Positions 48,563 to 55,815 of a stretch of DNA of 56,219 bases are shown piece by piece. The notes beneath the pieces were generated by a model. It ran no database searches and was not told the origin of the DNA. It saw only the letters and a list, made by a program, of their open reading frames with translations. Numbering within the stretch: the stretch's first letter is position 1; every line of letters begins with the position of its first letter. The stretch comes from JBBAAW01 sp964574405 (lineage in GTDB: Bacteria; Patescibacteriota; WWE3; UBA101185; UBA10185). The stretch spans positions 1 through 56,219 of the forward strand of contig CAZNNN010000002.1 in assembly GCA_964574405.1 (NCBI GenBank), given 5' to 3'. Position numbers and translations under genes: made by a program.

Positions 48563-50830
48563 TTAATCTTTTTTGGCTATATGCTTACGCTTTGGTCTTG
48601 CCATTTCGGCTTGGGCTTGAGCCTCGTTAGACGGTTTTTTCCAGGTAGAATACTTGCAATCAGGATAGCGACTGCACCCGTAAAAGGTGCGACCTTTACC
48701 TTTTTTCACTACTAAATCTCCCTCTTTACACTCTGGACATTTTACCCCAATCTTTACCAAAAAGGGCTTAGTTGACCTACAAGCAGGATAACGCGAGCAG
48801 GCTAAAAACTTGCCAAATCTCCCCACCCTTAAAATATAATCCCCCTCCTTGCAAACCTCACATTTACCGTAGTCTCTTGGTTCGGATGTGCTTTCTACCG
48901 CATTACCGTCTTCATCCACTAATGAGGTAATTTTTTCCTCCGTTGGTTTGGCAAAATCGCAGGTTGGATAATCCGAACAACTTAAAAACTTACCAAACTT
49001 GCCGAGTTTAAACATAAGTATTTTTCCACATTTTGGACAAAGCTCGTCAGAGTTACCTAAAAAGGTAATATCTTGTTTTTTTAACTCTGTATCTTTTTGT
49101 TTAACAATCTTTGCAAAGGGCTCGTAAAACTCTTTAATAACGGGTTGCCACTTAAGCTTACCCTCCGCTACTTCGTCTAATTGTTCTTCCATCCGCGCGG
49201 TAAAGTCGTAATCCACAATATTACTAAAGTGTTTATTAAATAAATCTATTACAACATACGCAACATCCAGGGGCTTAAAGTACCTGGCTTCTTTTTCCAC
49301 ATAGCCACGCGCCTGAATAGTTTGAATGGTGGGAGCATAGGTAGAGGGTCGGCCCACACCCATTTCTTCCAAAGCTTTAATAAGGCTGGCATCTGTAAAG
49401 CGCGCTGGTGGTTGGGTAAAATGTTGCGCCGGATCTAATTTAGCCAACTTAACACTATCCCCTTCTGCCATTTCCGGAAGTTGGTTTTGATTTTCTGTGT
49501 CATCTTCGTTGTCAGTAGCATCTGATGCCGTCGTCGAGTCCAACAAAAACACGCTTCGCGGAGTTTTCTTATGGACATCGACATCCGGCAATAGTTGATT
49601 GGATAATTCAAGCCAGCCCGCAAACTTAATAACCGATCCGTTGGCTCTAAAGCCGTATCCAGAGTCGCCCAAAATATACACGCTAGTAGCATCATAAATT
49701 GCCGGAGCCATTTGGCACTCAACAGACCTCCGCCAAATTAACGAGTACACCTTTTGCTCTTCCGCACTTAAAACTGCAATATCGGCATCCCCTGGAGTCA
49801 ACCCTATATTTGTTATTCTTATAGCCTCGTGAGCCTCCTGGGCGTTTTTGGAATTGTTTTTGTAGTAATTGGGCAATTCCGGCAAATGCGCCTTGGAATA
49901 CTTTTTTTCCACAAATGTTCTCACCGCGTCAATAAACTGGGCAGAAAGGTTTAACGAATCTGTTCTGTGATAAGTTATTAAGCCTTTTTCAAAAAGCATT
50001 TGGGCGGCTTTCATAGTTTTGTAAGCAGGAAAACCAAAAACATTGGAAGCGCTTTGCTGAAGAGTAGAGGTTTTTAGCGGAGGATAGGGGCGTTTTTGCT
50101 TTTGGGTTTTAGTAATTTTGGCTACTTTAAATTTATCGTTATTTAACACTTCAACAATTTCTTTTACCTGCGCGTGACTCTCTATCTCCAGTTTTTTATC
50201 ATTTTTCTCTAGTAAATTAGCGGAAACTTTTCCGTTTTTATGGTCAAATACTCCTTCAATTGACCAGTATTCCACCGGCTTAAAAGCTATTCTTTCGCGT
50301 TCACGCGTAACCACAATCTTTACCGCTACACTCTGCACCCTGCCGGCAGAAAGTCCAAACCGCACTTTTTTCCAAAGCAACGGTGATAATTTATACCCAA
50401 CCAGTCTATCCAAAACCCTTCGTGCCTGTTGGGCGCCCACTAGGTTAAAGTCGATCTTACCTTGATGCTCAAACGATTCCTGCACGGCGCTTTTGGTTAT
50501 TTCGTGAAAAACCGCCCGCCCATAATCTTTGTCTTTAAGCTTTAACAGCTCCTTTAAATGCCACGCTATGGCTTCCCCCTCCCTATCGGGGTCGGTGGCT
50601 AAAACAACCTTATCTGCATCTTTAGAGTATTTTTTTAACTCGGTAAGCGTTTTTTTAGCTTTGTCCGGCACTACATATTCTGGTTCAAAATTGTGTTCAA
50701 CATCCACACCCAACCCACTTTTTGGCAAATCCCTAATGTGTCCCATGGATGCGCGCACCACAAAATCCTTGCCCAAGATGGTTGAAAGAGTCTTTGCTTT
50801 AGTTGGCGACTCTACAATTACTAATTCCAT
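48563..50830 (-). CDS. topA: DNA topoisomerase I
   Basis: Relaxes negative supercoils through a type IA mechanism. Of its 755 aa, the Toprim domain starts MELVIVESPTKAKTL with Glu7, the active Tyr is in ITYHRTDS (about 288; His replaces the usual Met), and three C4 zinc ribbons follow (CPKCGK, CEVCKEG, CPECKEG; about 590-730). A Lys-rich tail ends the protein. ATG 50830 follows TATTCT by 6 nt (leaderless); an ATG at 50848 is less likely. Lies downstream of dprA, a common pairing. Confidence 0.97.
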   Translation of the reverse strand: MELVIVESPTKAKTLSTILGKDFVVRASMGHIRDLPKSGLGVDVEHNFEPEYVVPDKAKKTLTELKKYSKDADKVVLATDPDREGEAIAWHLKELLKLKDKDYGRAVFHEITKSAVQESFEHQGKIDFNLVGAQQARRVLDRLVGYKLSPLLWKKVRFGLSAGRVQSVAVKIVVTRERERIAFKPVEYWSIEGVFDHKNGKVSANLLEKNDKKLEIESHAQVKEIVEVLNNDKFKVAKITKTQKQKRPYPPLKTSTLQQSASNVFGFPAYKTMKAAQMLFEKGLITYHRTDSLNLSAQFIDAVRTFVEKKYSKAHLPELPNYYKNNSKNAQEAHEAIRITNIGLTPGDADIAVLSAEEQKVYSLIWRRSVECQMAPAIYDATSVYILGDSGYGFRANGSVIKFAGWLELSNQLLPDVDVHKKTPRSVFLLDSTTASDATDNEDDTENQNQLPEMAEGDSVKLAKLDPAQHFTQPPARFTDASLIKALEEMGVGRPSTYAPTIQTIQARGYVEKEARYFKPLDVAYVVIDLFNKHFSNIVDYDFTARMEEQLDEVAEGKLKWQPVIKEFYEPFAKIVKQKDTELKKQDITFLGNSDELCPKCGKILMFKLGKFGKFLSCSDYPTCDFAKPTEEKITSLVDEDGNAVESTSEPRDYGKCEVCKEGDYILRVGRFGKFLACSRYPACRSTKPFLVKIGVKCPECKEGDLVVKKGKGRTFYGCSRYPDCKYSTWKKPSNEAQAQAEMARPKRKHIAKKD

Positions 50831-50857
50831 TGCTAAAGAATACCACACTTTATTCCT

Positions 50858-50896
50858 TCGTCATTGGGCGGGACAGAGCGTAGCGAAGCAATCTCG
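50858..50896. repeat. Palindromic element between dprA and topA
   Basis: TCGTCATTGGGCGGGACAGA then GCGTAGCGAAGCAATCTCG. It abuts the dprA stop (50897-50899). Near-identical sub-type to 44883. Confidence 0.75.
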
Positions 50897-51559
50897 CTAT
50901 TCAATGATATCCTCCACGCAATTAACCAAATGTGCGCCCTGTTTAATAAGTTCGTTAGCTCCCATGCTGGTGTAAGCAAAAATGTTCCCCGGCACCACAA
51001 AAACCTCCTTACCCAACTCCAGCGCCGCTTCAACCGTGCTCATACACCCACTTTTTTGCGTAGCTTCTACCACCAAAAGCGCATCTGCCAACCCTGCAAT
51101 TAGGCGGTTTCTTTCCAAAAAAGTCCATTTTGAGGCTACAAGATACGGTTCAAAGGGCGACACTAAAAAGCCTTTTTGCGACTCCACAATCTGCCTTCCT
51201 AGCTCCTTATTACTAAAATCTCCCAATTTCATAACGCCAAATCCCAACACGCCAATGGTTACTCCTCCAACTTTTAACACCGCTCTTTGCGCCTCCTCAT
51301 CCACACCCTCTGCCAAACCGGAAACCACAGTAACACCCGCACTCACTAGTCGTGGCACAAAATCCCACACCACCTTTTTCCCGTAGTCGCCCATATTTCT
51401 ACTGCCAATCACCGCCAAACTATGTTTTGGCCAAAGCTCCGCCAAGGGCAGAGAAGCAGTCCCATCGTTTGCCAAAATGTATAGAGTTTTTGGAGGATTT
51501 TTAAGATTTTTTACTGACTCCGGAAACCGCGGATCATCAAACGGAATTTTTAATATCAT
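50897..51559 (-). CDS. dprA: DNA-processing protein DprA
   Basis: DprA binds incoming single-stranded DNA and loads RecA during natural transformation. The 220-aa Rossmann-like core has LAVIGSRNMGDYG, VVSGLAEGVDEEAQRA and FLERNRLIAGLAD, all family signatures. It lacks the N-terminal SAM and C-terminal winged-helix domains of longer versions. ATG 51559 follows TATTCT by 6 nt, with TTGACG 16 bp further up. The 17-bp palindrome lies 9 bp beyond the -35, shared with the divergent small membrane gene. Confidence 0.95.
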   Translation of the reverse strand: MILKIPFDDPRFPESVKNLKNPPKTLYILANDGTASLPLAELWPKHSLAVIGSRNMGDYGKKVVWDFVPRLVSAGVTVVSGLAEGVDEEAQRAVLKVGGVTIGVLGFGVMKLGDFSNKELGRQIVESQKGFLVSPFEPYLVASKWTFLERNRLIAGLADALLVVEATQKSGCMSTVEAALELGKEVFVVPGNIFAYTSMGANELIKQGAHLVNCVEDIIE

Positions 51560-51565
51560 ACCTGC

Positions 51566-51657
51566 AGAATAACCCATTCTTTTTTGGCGTCAAGACGGTA
51601 TTCTCTATTTATACTAGAGAACTGTATATTGACGACTTGGAGCACGGGTGATATTAA
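51566..51657. promoter_or_regulatory. Divergent promoters of dprA and small gene with operator
   Basis: Minus: TTGACG (51588-51593), 16 bp, TATTCT (51566-51571), 6 nt to dprA. Plus: TTGACG (51629-51634), 17 bp, TATTAA (51652-51657), 6 nt to ATG 51664. The palindrome CTCTATTTATACTAGAG (51603-51619) lies exactly 9 bp from each -35, as at 5757-5773 and 23635-23651. Confidence 0.65.
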
Positions 51658-51663
51658 CAAAAC

Positions 51664-51873
51664 ATGAAAAAAGAACATCTTGAGGCTGTTTACGATGTTG
51701 TAATTAATATTGCGTCCGGCTGGTTTGGAGTGGCGGTCATCAGAGATATATTCCGCACTACTGTTGGTAGATATGAGCTGTATTCTATGCTATATAATCT
51801 ACGCATAGGTACAATATATTTATTAATTGCTTTAAAAATAAAGGGGGTGACTAATGATACTTCAAAATTCTGA
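51664..51873 (+). CDS. Small membrane protein, 69 aa
   Basis: The 69-aa protein MKKEHLEAVYDVV... has two hydrophobic segments (about residues 14-28 and 42-56) split by a basic loop (RDIFRTTVGR). No family recognised. Its promoter is consensus-like and the ATG is exactly 6 nt after TATTAA, which strongly supports a real leaderless gene. Divergent from dprA under the same palindrome. Confidence 0.65.
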   Translation: MKKEHLEAVYDVVINIASGWFGVAVIRDIFRTTVGRYELYSMLYNLRIGTIYLLIALKIKGVTNDTSKF

Positions 51874-51973
51874 CCCAAAATTACTAGTTATATTGGTGGG
51901 TGTGGGATTTTTAGTTATCGCTGGGCTGATGTATATAGCTTTCTACAGAAATCCACCCCAAAAAGTTGATTAG
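51854..51973 (+). CDS. Small membrane protein, 39 aa
   Basis: ATG 51854 (MILQNSDPKLLVILVGVG) lies 4 nt after GGGGGTGA, a good Shine-Dalgarno, and overlaps the end of the upstream frame by 20 nt. The protein has a single membrane helix (about 9-30) and a short basic tail (FYRNPPQKVD). Too short for family assignment; the RBS and operon position support it. Confidence 0.6.
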   Translation: MILQNSDPKLLVILVGVGFLVIAGLMYIAFYRNPPQKVD

Positions 51974-51982
51974 GACGCTATT

Positions 51983-51999
51983 TTCTAGTTTTACTAGAA
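51983..51999. promoter_or_regulatory. 17-bp palindromic operator, site 3
   Basis: TTCTAGTTTTACTAGAA, a perfect copy of the motif. No good -35 lies at the 9-bp position here; a -10-like TTTAAT is at 52005-52010. It precedes the 39-aa gene at 52041. Confidence 0.5.
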
Positions 52000-52040
52000 T
52001 GTACTTTAATAGTGGGTTAGAAAGGAGTAAAAAAATCAAA

Positions 52041-52160
52041 ATGGATTCAGACAACGCGATGTTTATTGCACAACTTAAAGGTCAAGCTTTTGCTGTCATT
52101 TTATTGCTGGGATATATCTTTTTCTATAAAAACAAACTAACAACCAAGAAAAAACAGTAG
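52041..52160 (+). CDS. Small membrane protein, 39 aa (second)
   Basis: MDSDNAMFIAQLKGQAFAVI is followed by LLLGYIFFYKNKLTTKKKQ: one membrane helix and a Lys-rich cytoplasmic tail. ATG 52041 is preceded by AAAGGAG (52021-52027). An upstream in-frame ATG (51966) would add a segment crossing the palindrome and is less likely. Third member of the small membrane cluster. Confidence 0.55.
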   Translation: MDSDNAMFIAQLKGQAFAVILLLGYIFFYKNKLTTKKKQ

Positions 52161-52180
52161 TGAGAGTTGATATAAATTAA

Positions 52181-52330
52181 TTATGTGTTTTTTTCAACTC
52201 TAAAACCAAAGTAAGCAATAATAGCCGAGGCTATCAGCGATATAGTTAAAACCTTAATAAGAGGAAAGTCTGGATAAATTAGTACCAGCGTGGCTAAACC
52301 ACCCCAAACAACTATTATTATTCCCGCCAT
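52181..52330 (-). CDS. Small frame with two membrane helices, 49 aa
   Basis: The 49-aa MAGIIIVVWGGLATLVL... has two hydrophobic helices (about 3-19 and 25-43). It may be an independent small protein, but it follows the AarF-like pseudogene on the same strand, and UbiB/AarF proteins end in two membrane helices, so it is more probably the detached C-terminus of that gene. Confidence 0.4.
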   Translation of the reverse strand: MAGIIIVVWGGLATLVLIYPDFPLIKVLTISLIASAIIAYFGFRVEKNT

Positions 52331-52368
52331 CGATGGGTTTAGTTAATAAAATAAGATCTTTAATCATG

Positions 52369-52965
52369 TTATCTACCGCCTAGTATACCGCGAATTTTAT
52401 AGTATATGCTGTCTTCGGAGTTACCAAGTTCTCCAATCCAACTGCTTACAAACTCTAAGACATTTTCCGTTTTATTACATTTTTGGTTATTTTCCTCTTT
52501 TTCTACCAGATACTTTGGGTCAAGCTCTTTTACTATTTTTTGAAAAACCTTCCTTACAAACCGCTCTTTGGGTTCCAGATAGAGCATTATAGGATTTAGA
52601 TATCTGCGATGTTCTACCAAATACAAACATTCTCTCTGGAAGTTTTAATTTAAATTTCTCCCCCATCCGCATAATCTCTATAAAGAAATCTGTCATATCG
52701 ATTTCGTCGCCTAATTCGTACCCTCTTAAATAATCCAACTCGTTATAGGTAGCTTGTTTAAAATCTTTGATTAATTGGGGGATGTTAGCCTGACGGGGCG
52801 AGTAAATCGCGTCAACAACTCTTGCGATTATAGATACCACTAAAAAGTCGATAAATAGTTTAGACTTTAACCCCTCTTTCTGGATTTTTATTACTACATT
52901 TTGCCCCTTGTAAACCCCTTGGTACACTTGGGCAAATGATCCGCAAGCAAACGGCGCAAGTTTAA
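52369..52965 (-). pseudogene. AarF/UbiB (ABC1) kinase-like remnant
   Basis: Two overlapping frames hold pieces of an ABC1-family kinase. Going down the minus strand from 52965, the frame reads P-F-A-C-GSFAQVYQGVYKGQ (glycine-rich loop) and VVIKIQKEG (Lys), then FKQATYNELDYL, but there is no start codon after the in-frame TAG. At about 52620 the frame shifts at LPERMF; the other frame continues YLVEHRRYLNPIMLYLEP. The catalytic HxDxHPGN and DFG segments are missing, so there is also a deletion. A decayed gene; the membrane helices at 52181-52330 may be its end. Confidence 0.7.
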
Positions 52966-53040
52966 CATACTACACAAACGCGGGTATTTAGTATCAGCGC
53001 CATCTGCCGACGCAGGTGGCTTGCTGTACTTCGGATGAAG

Positions 53041-53046
53041 TATAAT
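53041..53046 (+). promoter_or_regulatory. -10 box of def
   Basis: TATAAT, 6 nt before ATG 53053; no clear -35. Confidence 0.5.
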
Positions 53047-53052
53047 AACCAT

Positions 53053-53589
53053 ATGATTTTAGAAATAGTTAAATATCCAAGTCCAATATTGACTCAAAAA
53101 AGTCAAAAGGCTCTGTTTGGTAAAGAGCTGGAGAATTTAGTGCAAAATATGCTAGACACTATAAACTCCTTTAAAGACCCCCAAGCGGCGGGACTTTCTG
53201 CCATCCAAGTGGGTATTCCGCTACGAGTTTTAATTGCACGGGATTATATTGTAAATCCATCCCATAACAAAGTACCGGAAAGTGTAGCATTTAACGATTA
53301 TATTTTAATTAATCCTAAATTTGTAAGCTTTTCTAAAGATGAGGAACTGGACTGGGAGGGATGTTTAAGCTTTCCTGACCTTTACGGTAAAGTTTGGCGG
53401 GCAAAGAAGATTAAACTCAAATACCAAAATTTGCAGGGCTACGACCAAAGGCTTACTGCCACAAACTTTTTAGCACGCGTAATTCAACACGAGATGGATC
53501 ATTTGGACGGAATTACTTTTAACACCAAGATTGTGGGGAAGATGTGTAAGGGCAATGAACTTGAGAAAGGGGCAAAAATAGCGGATTAG
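53053..53589 (+). CDS. def: Peptide deformylase
   Basis: Removes the formyl group from nascent N-termini. The 178-aa metallohydrolase has the three motifs: AAGLSAIQVG (about 45-54), EGCLSFPD (about 102) and QHEMDHLDG (about 145) with the two His ligands. ATG 53053 (MILEIVKYPSP) stands 6 nt after TATAAT (53041-53046), so it is leaderless; the frame is open to 53035. The stop is followed by a palindromic repeat and fmt, the usual def-fmt order. Confidence 0.96.
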   Translation: MILEIVKYPSPILTQKSQKALFGKELENLVQNMLDTINSFKDPQAAGLSAIQVGIPLRVLIARDYIVNPSHNKVPESVAFNDYILINPKFVSFSKDEELDWEGCLSFPDLYGKVWRAKKIKLKYQNLQGYDQRLTATNFLARVIQHEMDHLDGITFNTKIVGKMCKGNELEKGAKIAD

Positions 53590-53622
53590 ATTGCTTCGCT
53601 ACACTCTGTCACGACCAATGAC
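53588..53622. repeat. Palindromic element between def and fmt
   Basis: AGATTGCTTCGCTACACTCT then GTCACGACCAATGAC. It starts at the def stop and includes the fmt ATG (53618). Confidence 0.7.
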
Positions 53623-54559
53623 CACCAAAATTGCATTTTTTGGAACATCAGATAGATCCGTTCCCATACTAGAATCGCTAAAAACAAACTTTGATTTGGT
53701 GCTTTGTGTAACCAAAGAGGATGTGTTAATTGGTAGACATCAAACCCCTAAAGAAGTGGGGGTAAAAAGGTGGGCAAAAGAAAACGGAGTAAAATTTGTA
53801 ACCATAAACGAGTCCCTGAACAAAGAGAGGGAAATACTTATTGAGCAAATAAAAACATCAGAAGCTATAGTTGGAGTGGTGGCAGATTTTGGCTTTATTA
53901 TTCCGCAGGAAATTTTGGCTATTTTCCCCAAAGGTATAATAAATATTCACTTTTCCCTACTGCCAAAATACCGAGGGGCAAGCCCCGTGCAATTTGCTAT
54001 CTTAAATGGCGACGCGCAAACAGGAATTACTTACCAGCTGATGGAAAAAACCCTTGACACAGGTTCAACTATCCATCAAATTACCTACCCGTTAAATGGA
54101 ACAGAAAACTCTGGAGAATTGTATAAAACACTATTTAACCTTTCAGCAGAGCACTTACCCCAAGTCATTAATAATTATTTGGAGGGAAAAATCAAACCAA
54201 AAGCGCAGAACGGGTCACAAGCAAGCTACACCTACTCCCCCACTCACCCAAAAAACACCTATATTTATAAAGAGGACGCCAAAATTAACTGGAATAACGG
54301 GATTCAATCGATCGATGCAACCATACGGGCGTACAATCCCTGGCCTATTGCTTGGACAACTTTGGGAGAAATGCAAAACGCTAAAAATAAAATGACCTGT
54401 TTTACCCAATTAAAAAATCCAAAATACGCTTCCAAAGTTGTAAAAATTTATGAAGCAAAAATCGTAGATAATAAACTAGCCGTAGAAAAAATCCAACTAG
54501 CGGGCGGAAAAATCCTTTCCTGGAAACAATTTACCAATGGCTATTTAATTTTACATTAA
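53618..54559 (+). CDS. fmt: Methionyl-tRNA formyltransferase
   Basis: Formylates initiator Met-tRNA. Its 313 aa contain the N-terminal Rossmann domain with IAFFGTSD, FSLLPKYRGASPVQFAILNG (catalytic region), INIH and LDTGSTIHQITYPL, and the C-terminal OB-like domain (IRAYNPWPIAWT). ATG 53618 (MTTKIAFFG) matches family starts; nine further codons in frame to 53591 come from the repeat. Together with def it shows formyl-Met initiation and 10-formyl-THF use. Confidence 0.95.
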   Translation: MTTKIAFFGTSDRSVPILESLKTNFDLVLCVTKEDVLIGRHQTPKEVGVKRWAKENGVKFVTINESLNKEREILIEQIKTSEAIVGVVADFGFIIPQEILAIFPKGIINIHFSLLPKYRGASPVQFAILNGDAQTGITYQLMEKTLDTGSTIHQITYPLNGTENSGELYKTLFNLSAEHLPQVINNYLEGKIKPKAQNGSQASYTYSPTHPKNTYIYKEDAKINWNNGIQSIDATIRAYNPWPIAWTTLGEMQNAKNKMTCFTQLKNPKYASKVVKIYEAKIVDNKLAVEKIQLAGGKILSWKQFTNGYLILH

Positions 54560-54562
54560 ATC

Positions 54563-54591
54563 TTGACACACTCATTACTTTCTGCTAACCT
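54563..54591 (+). promoter_or_regulatory. Promoter of AbrB-PIN pair
   Basis: TTGACA (54563-54568), 17 bp, TAACCT (54586-54591), 6 nt to ATG 54598: leaderless. Confidence 0.6.
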
Positions 54592-54597
54592 CATTAC

Positions 54598-54882
54598 ATG
54601 ATATATACCGTAGCGCTAACAAGTCAGGGACAAATGAGTATTCCCTCCACAATACGGGATCTTTTAGGGTTTTCCCAACCCGGCACCGTTACAGTAAAAG
54701 TGGAACGCGATGGAATATTTGTTAAACCTACCAGGGACATCATGTCGCTTGCAGGCATTCTGTACAACAAGGTAAAGTTACCTAAGGGTTACGAGAAAAT
54801 GTCCACCCAAGAGATAATCAACATGGAAAAAGAGTCCGCAAGGAGAGGACACATGGAAAGGTATGAAAAATCTCTACGCTGA
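54598..54882 (+). CDS. AbrB-type antitoxin, fourth pair
   Basis: A 94-aa protein. VALTSQGQMSIPSTIRDLLG with PGTVTVKVERDGIFVKPT is a SpoVT-AbrB domain; the C-terminal ~40 residues (EIINMEKESARRGH) are the toxin-neutralising helix. ATG 54598 is leaderless. Overlaps the PIN gene by 20 nt. Confidence 0.85.
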   Translation: MIYTVALTSQGQMSIPSTIRDLLGFSQPGTVTVKVERDGIFVKPTRDIMSLAGILYNKVKLPKGYEKMSTQEIINMEKESARRGHMERYEKSLR

Positions 54883-55255
54883 TACAAACACCCTTGTAAG
54901 CCTACTAATAAAGCGCAACAAAGATCAAACAGATAAGGTAGAAAAAGTTTTCCAAGAGGCGCAAGGGGGAAAAATTAAGATTGTAATTATTCCAGAGATA
55001 CTTATGGAGGTATATTTTGTTCTACACTCAAATTACAACATTAACAGAGACGATATGTATCTATCTTTAAATAGCCTAGTATCCTCTACTCAACTCGATG
55101 TTAGAAATCGTTCTTTATTGCTGGAAGCACTGGAAATCTATAAAGAAGTAAGCATGTCGCTCTTGGATATTTACCTCTATTTAACGGCAAAAAATAACAA
55201 CGCAGAGGTTTTTAGTTTTGACAAAGATCTTGAAAAATTAAAGCAACACTTTTGA
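54863..55255 (+). CDS. PIN-domain toxin, fourth pair
   Basis: A 130-aa PIN ribonuclease: LYADTNTLVSLLI (first Asp), IPEILMEVYFVLH (Glu), LLDIYLYLTAKN and VFSFDKDLEKL (C-terminal Asp set). The ATG overlaps the antitoxin stop region by 20 nt with GGAAAGG just before it. The stop overlaps the convergent rpmB gene by 18 nt. Confidence 0.88.
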   Translation: MKNLYADTNTLVSLLIKRNKDQTDKVEKVFQEAQGGKIKIVIIPEILMEVYFVLHSNYNINRDDMYLSLNSLVSSTQLDVRNRSLLLEALEIYKEVSMSLLDIYLYLTAKNNNAEVFSFDKDLEKLKQHF

Positions 55256-55468
55256 TTCGGCGGGCTTCTTGTTAGACTTGTTATACAAAGATAAGCAGGT
55301 GGTGCACAGCTTTACTTTTACGATCCTACCACCCAAATCAAGGTGTTTTTCCCTTAAATTTACCTGTTGAACATGTATTGACCTACGGGAAACGCGCCTA
55401 CCTATGAGCCTTGGTACAAGCTTGCCCCTAAGTCTACCTTTTCCACAAATTTCACACATTCTTGACAT
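55238..55468 (-). CDS. rpmB: Ribosomal protein bL28
   Basis: bL28 of the large subunit. The 76-aa protein begins MSRMCEICGKGRLRGKLVPR. It has four cysteines in two pairs (CEIC, CTTC) for zinc, plus basic strands RRVSRRSIHVQQVNL and GGRIVKVKLCTTCLSLYNK. The C+ form is common outside proteobacteria. ATG 55468 is chosen over a longer frame (55489). Confidence 0.92.
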   Translation of the reverse strand: MSRMCEICGKGRLRGKLVPRLIGRRVSRRSIHVQQVNLREKHLDLGGRIVKVKLCTTCLSLYNKSNKKPAESKVLL

Positions 55469-55540
55469 AACTTGGCTATTTAACCACACGAGCGCCTTTA
55501 TGTCTACCCTAATTCTAGTCTACATGTTAAACTATCCAAG

Positions 55541-55620
55541 CAACCAGCCTGGAAGCTTGGCTGGTAGAGCAGGGGTTTTGTGTTGTCCGCTTGAGACGGA
55601 CTAAACCTCAGGTGCACACC
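55541..55620 (+). tRNA. tRNA-like 5' half with anticodon-loop insertion
   Basis: A D-arm (GCTT-8 nt-GAGC, 55555-55570) is followed by anticodon stem GGGGT/ACCTC (55572-55576 with 55605-55609). Between TTTGT and AA of the loop lies a 21-nt insert (55582-55602) with a 5-bp hairpin GTCCG-7 nt-CGGAC. Removing it would leave loop TTTGTAA (anticodon TGT), equal to the tRNA-Thr just downstream. No T arm or acceptor 3' strand follows, so it is a fragment or a novel RNA. Confidence 0.35.
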
Positions 55621-55625
55621 ATGTA

Positions 55626-55700
55626 GCCACCTTAGCTCAGTGGCAGAGCAACGGTTTTGTAAACCGTGGGTCCTGGGTTCAAGTCCCAGAGGTGGCTCCA
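55626..55700 (+). tRNA. tRNA-Thr (TGT)
   Basis: 75 nt: acceptor GCCACCT/AGGTGGC, D arm GCTC/GAGC, anticodon stem ACGGT/ACCGT with loop TTTGTAA (TGT), T arm CTGGG-TTCAAGT-CCCAG, T73 and encoded CCA. Confidence 0.95.
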
Positions 55701-55729
55701 GTCCGCCGGAGGCGGATAGTCATTTATAT

Positions 55730-55815
55730 GCCGAGGTACCAAAGTGGCCAAACGGAGCAGACTGTAAATCTGTTGGCGCAAGCCTTCATAGGTTCGAATC
55801 CTATCCTCGGCACCA
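55730..55815 (+). tRNA. tRNA-Tyr (GTA)
   Basis: 86-nt class II tRNA: acceptor GCCGAGG/CCTCGGC, anticodon loop CTGTAAA (GTA), short variable arm, T arm with TTCGAAT, A73, CCA. The CCA forms part of a following 9-bp hairpin (ACCATTTGG-TAAT-CCAAATGGT). Confidence 0.95.
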
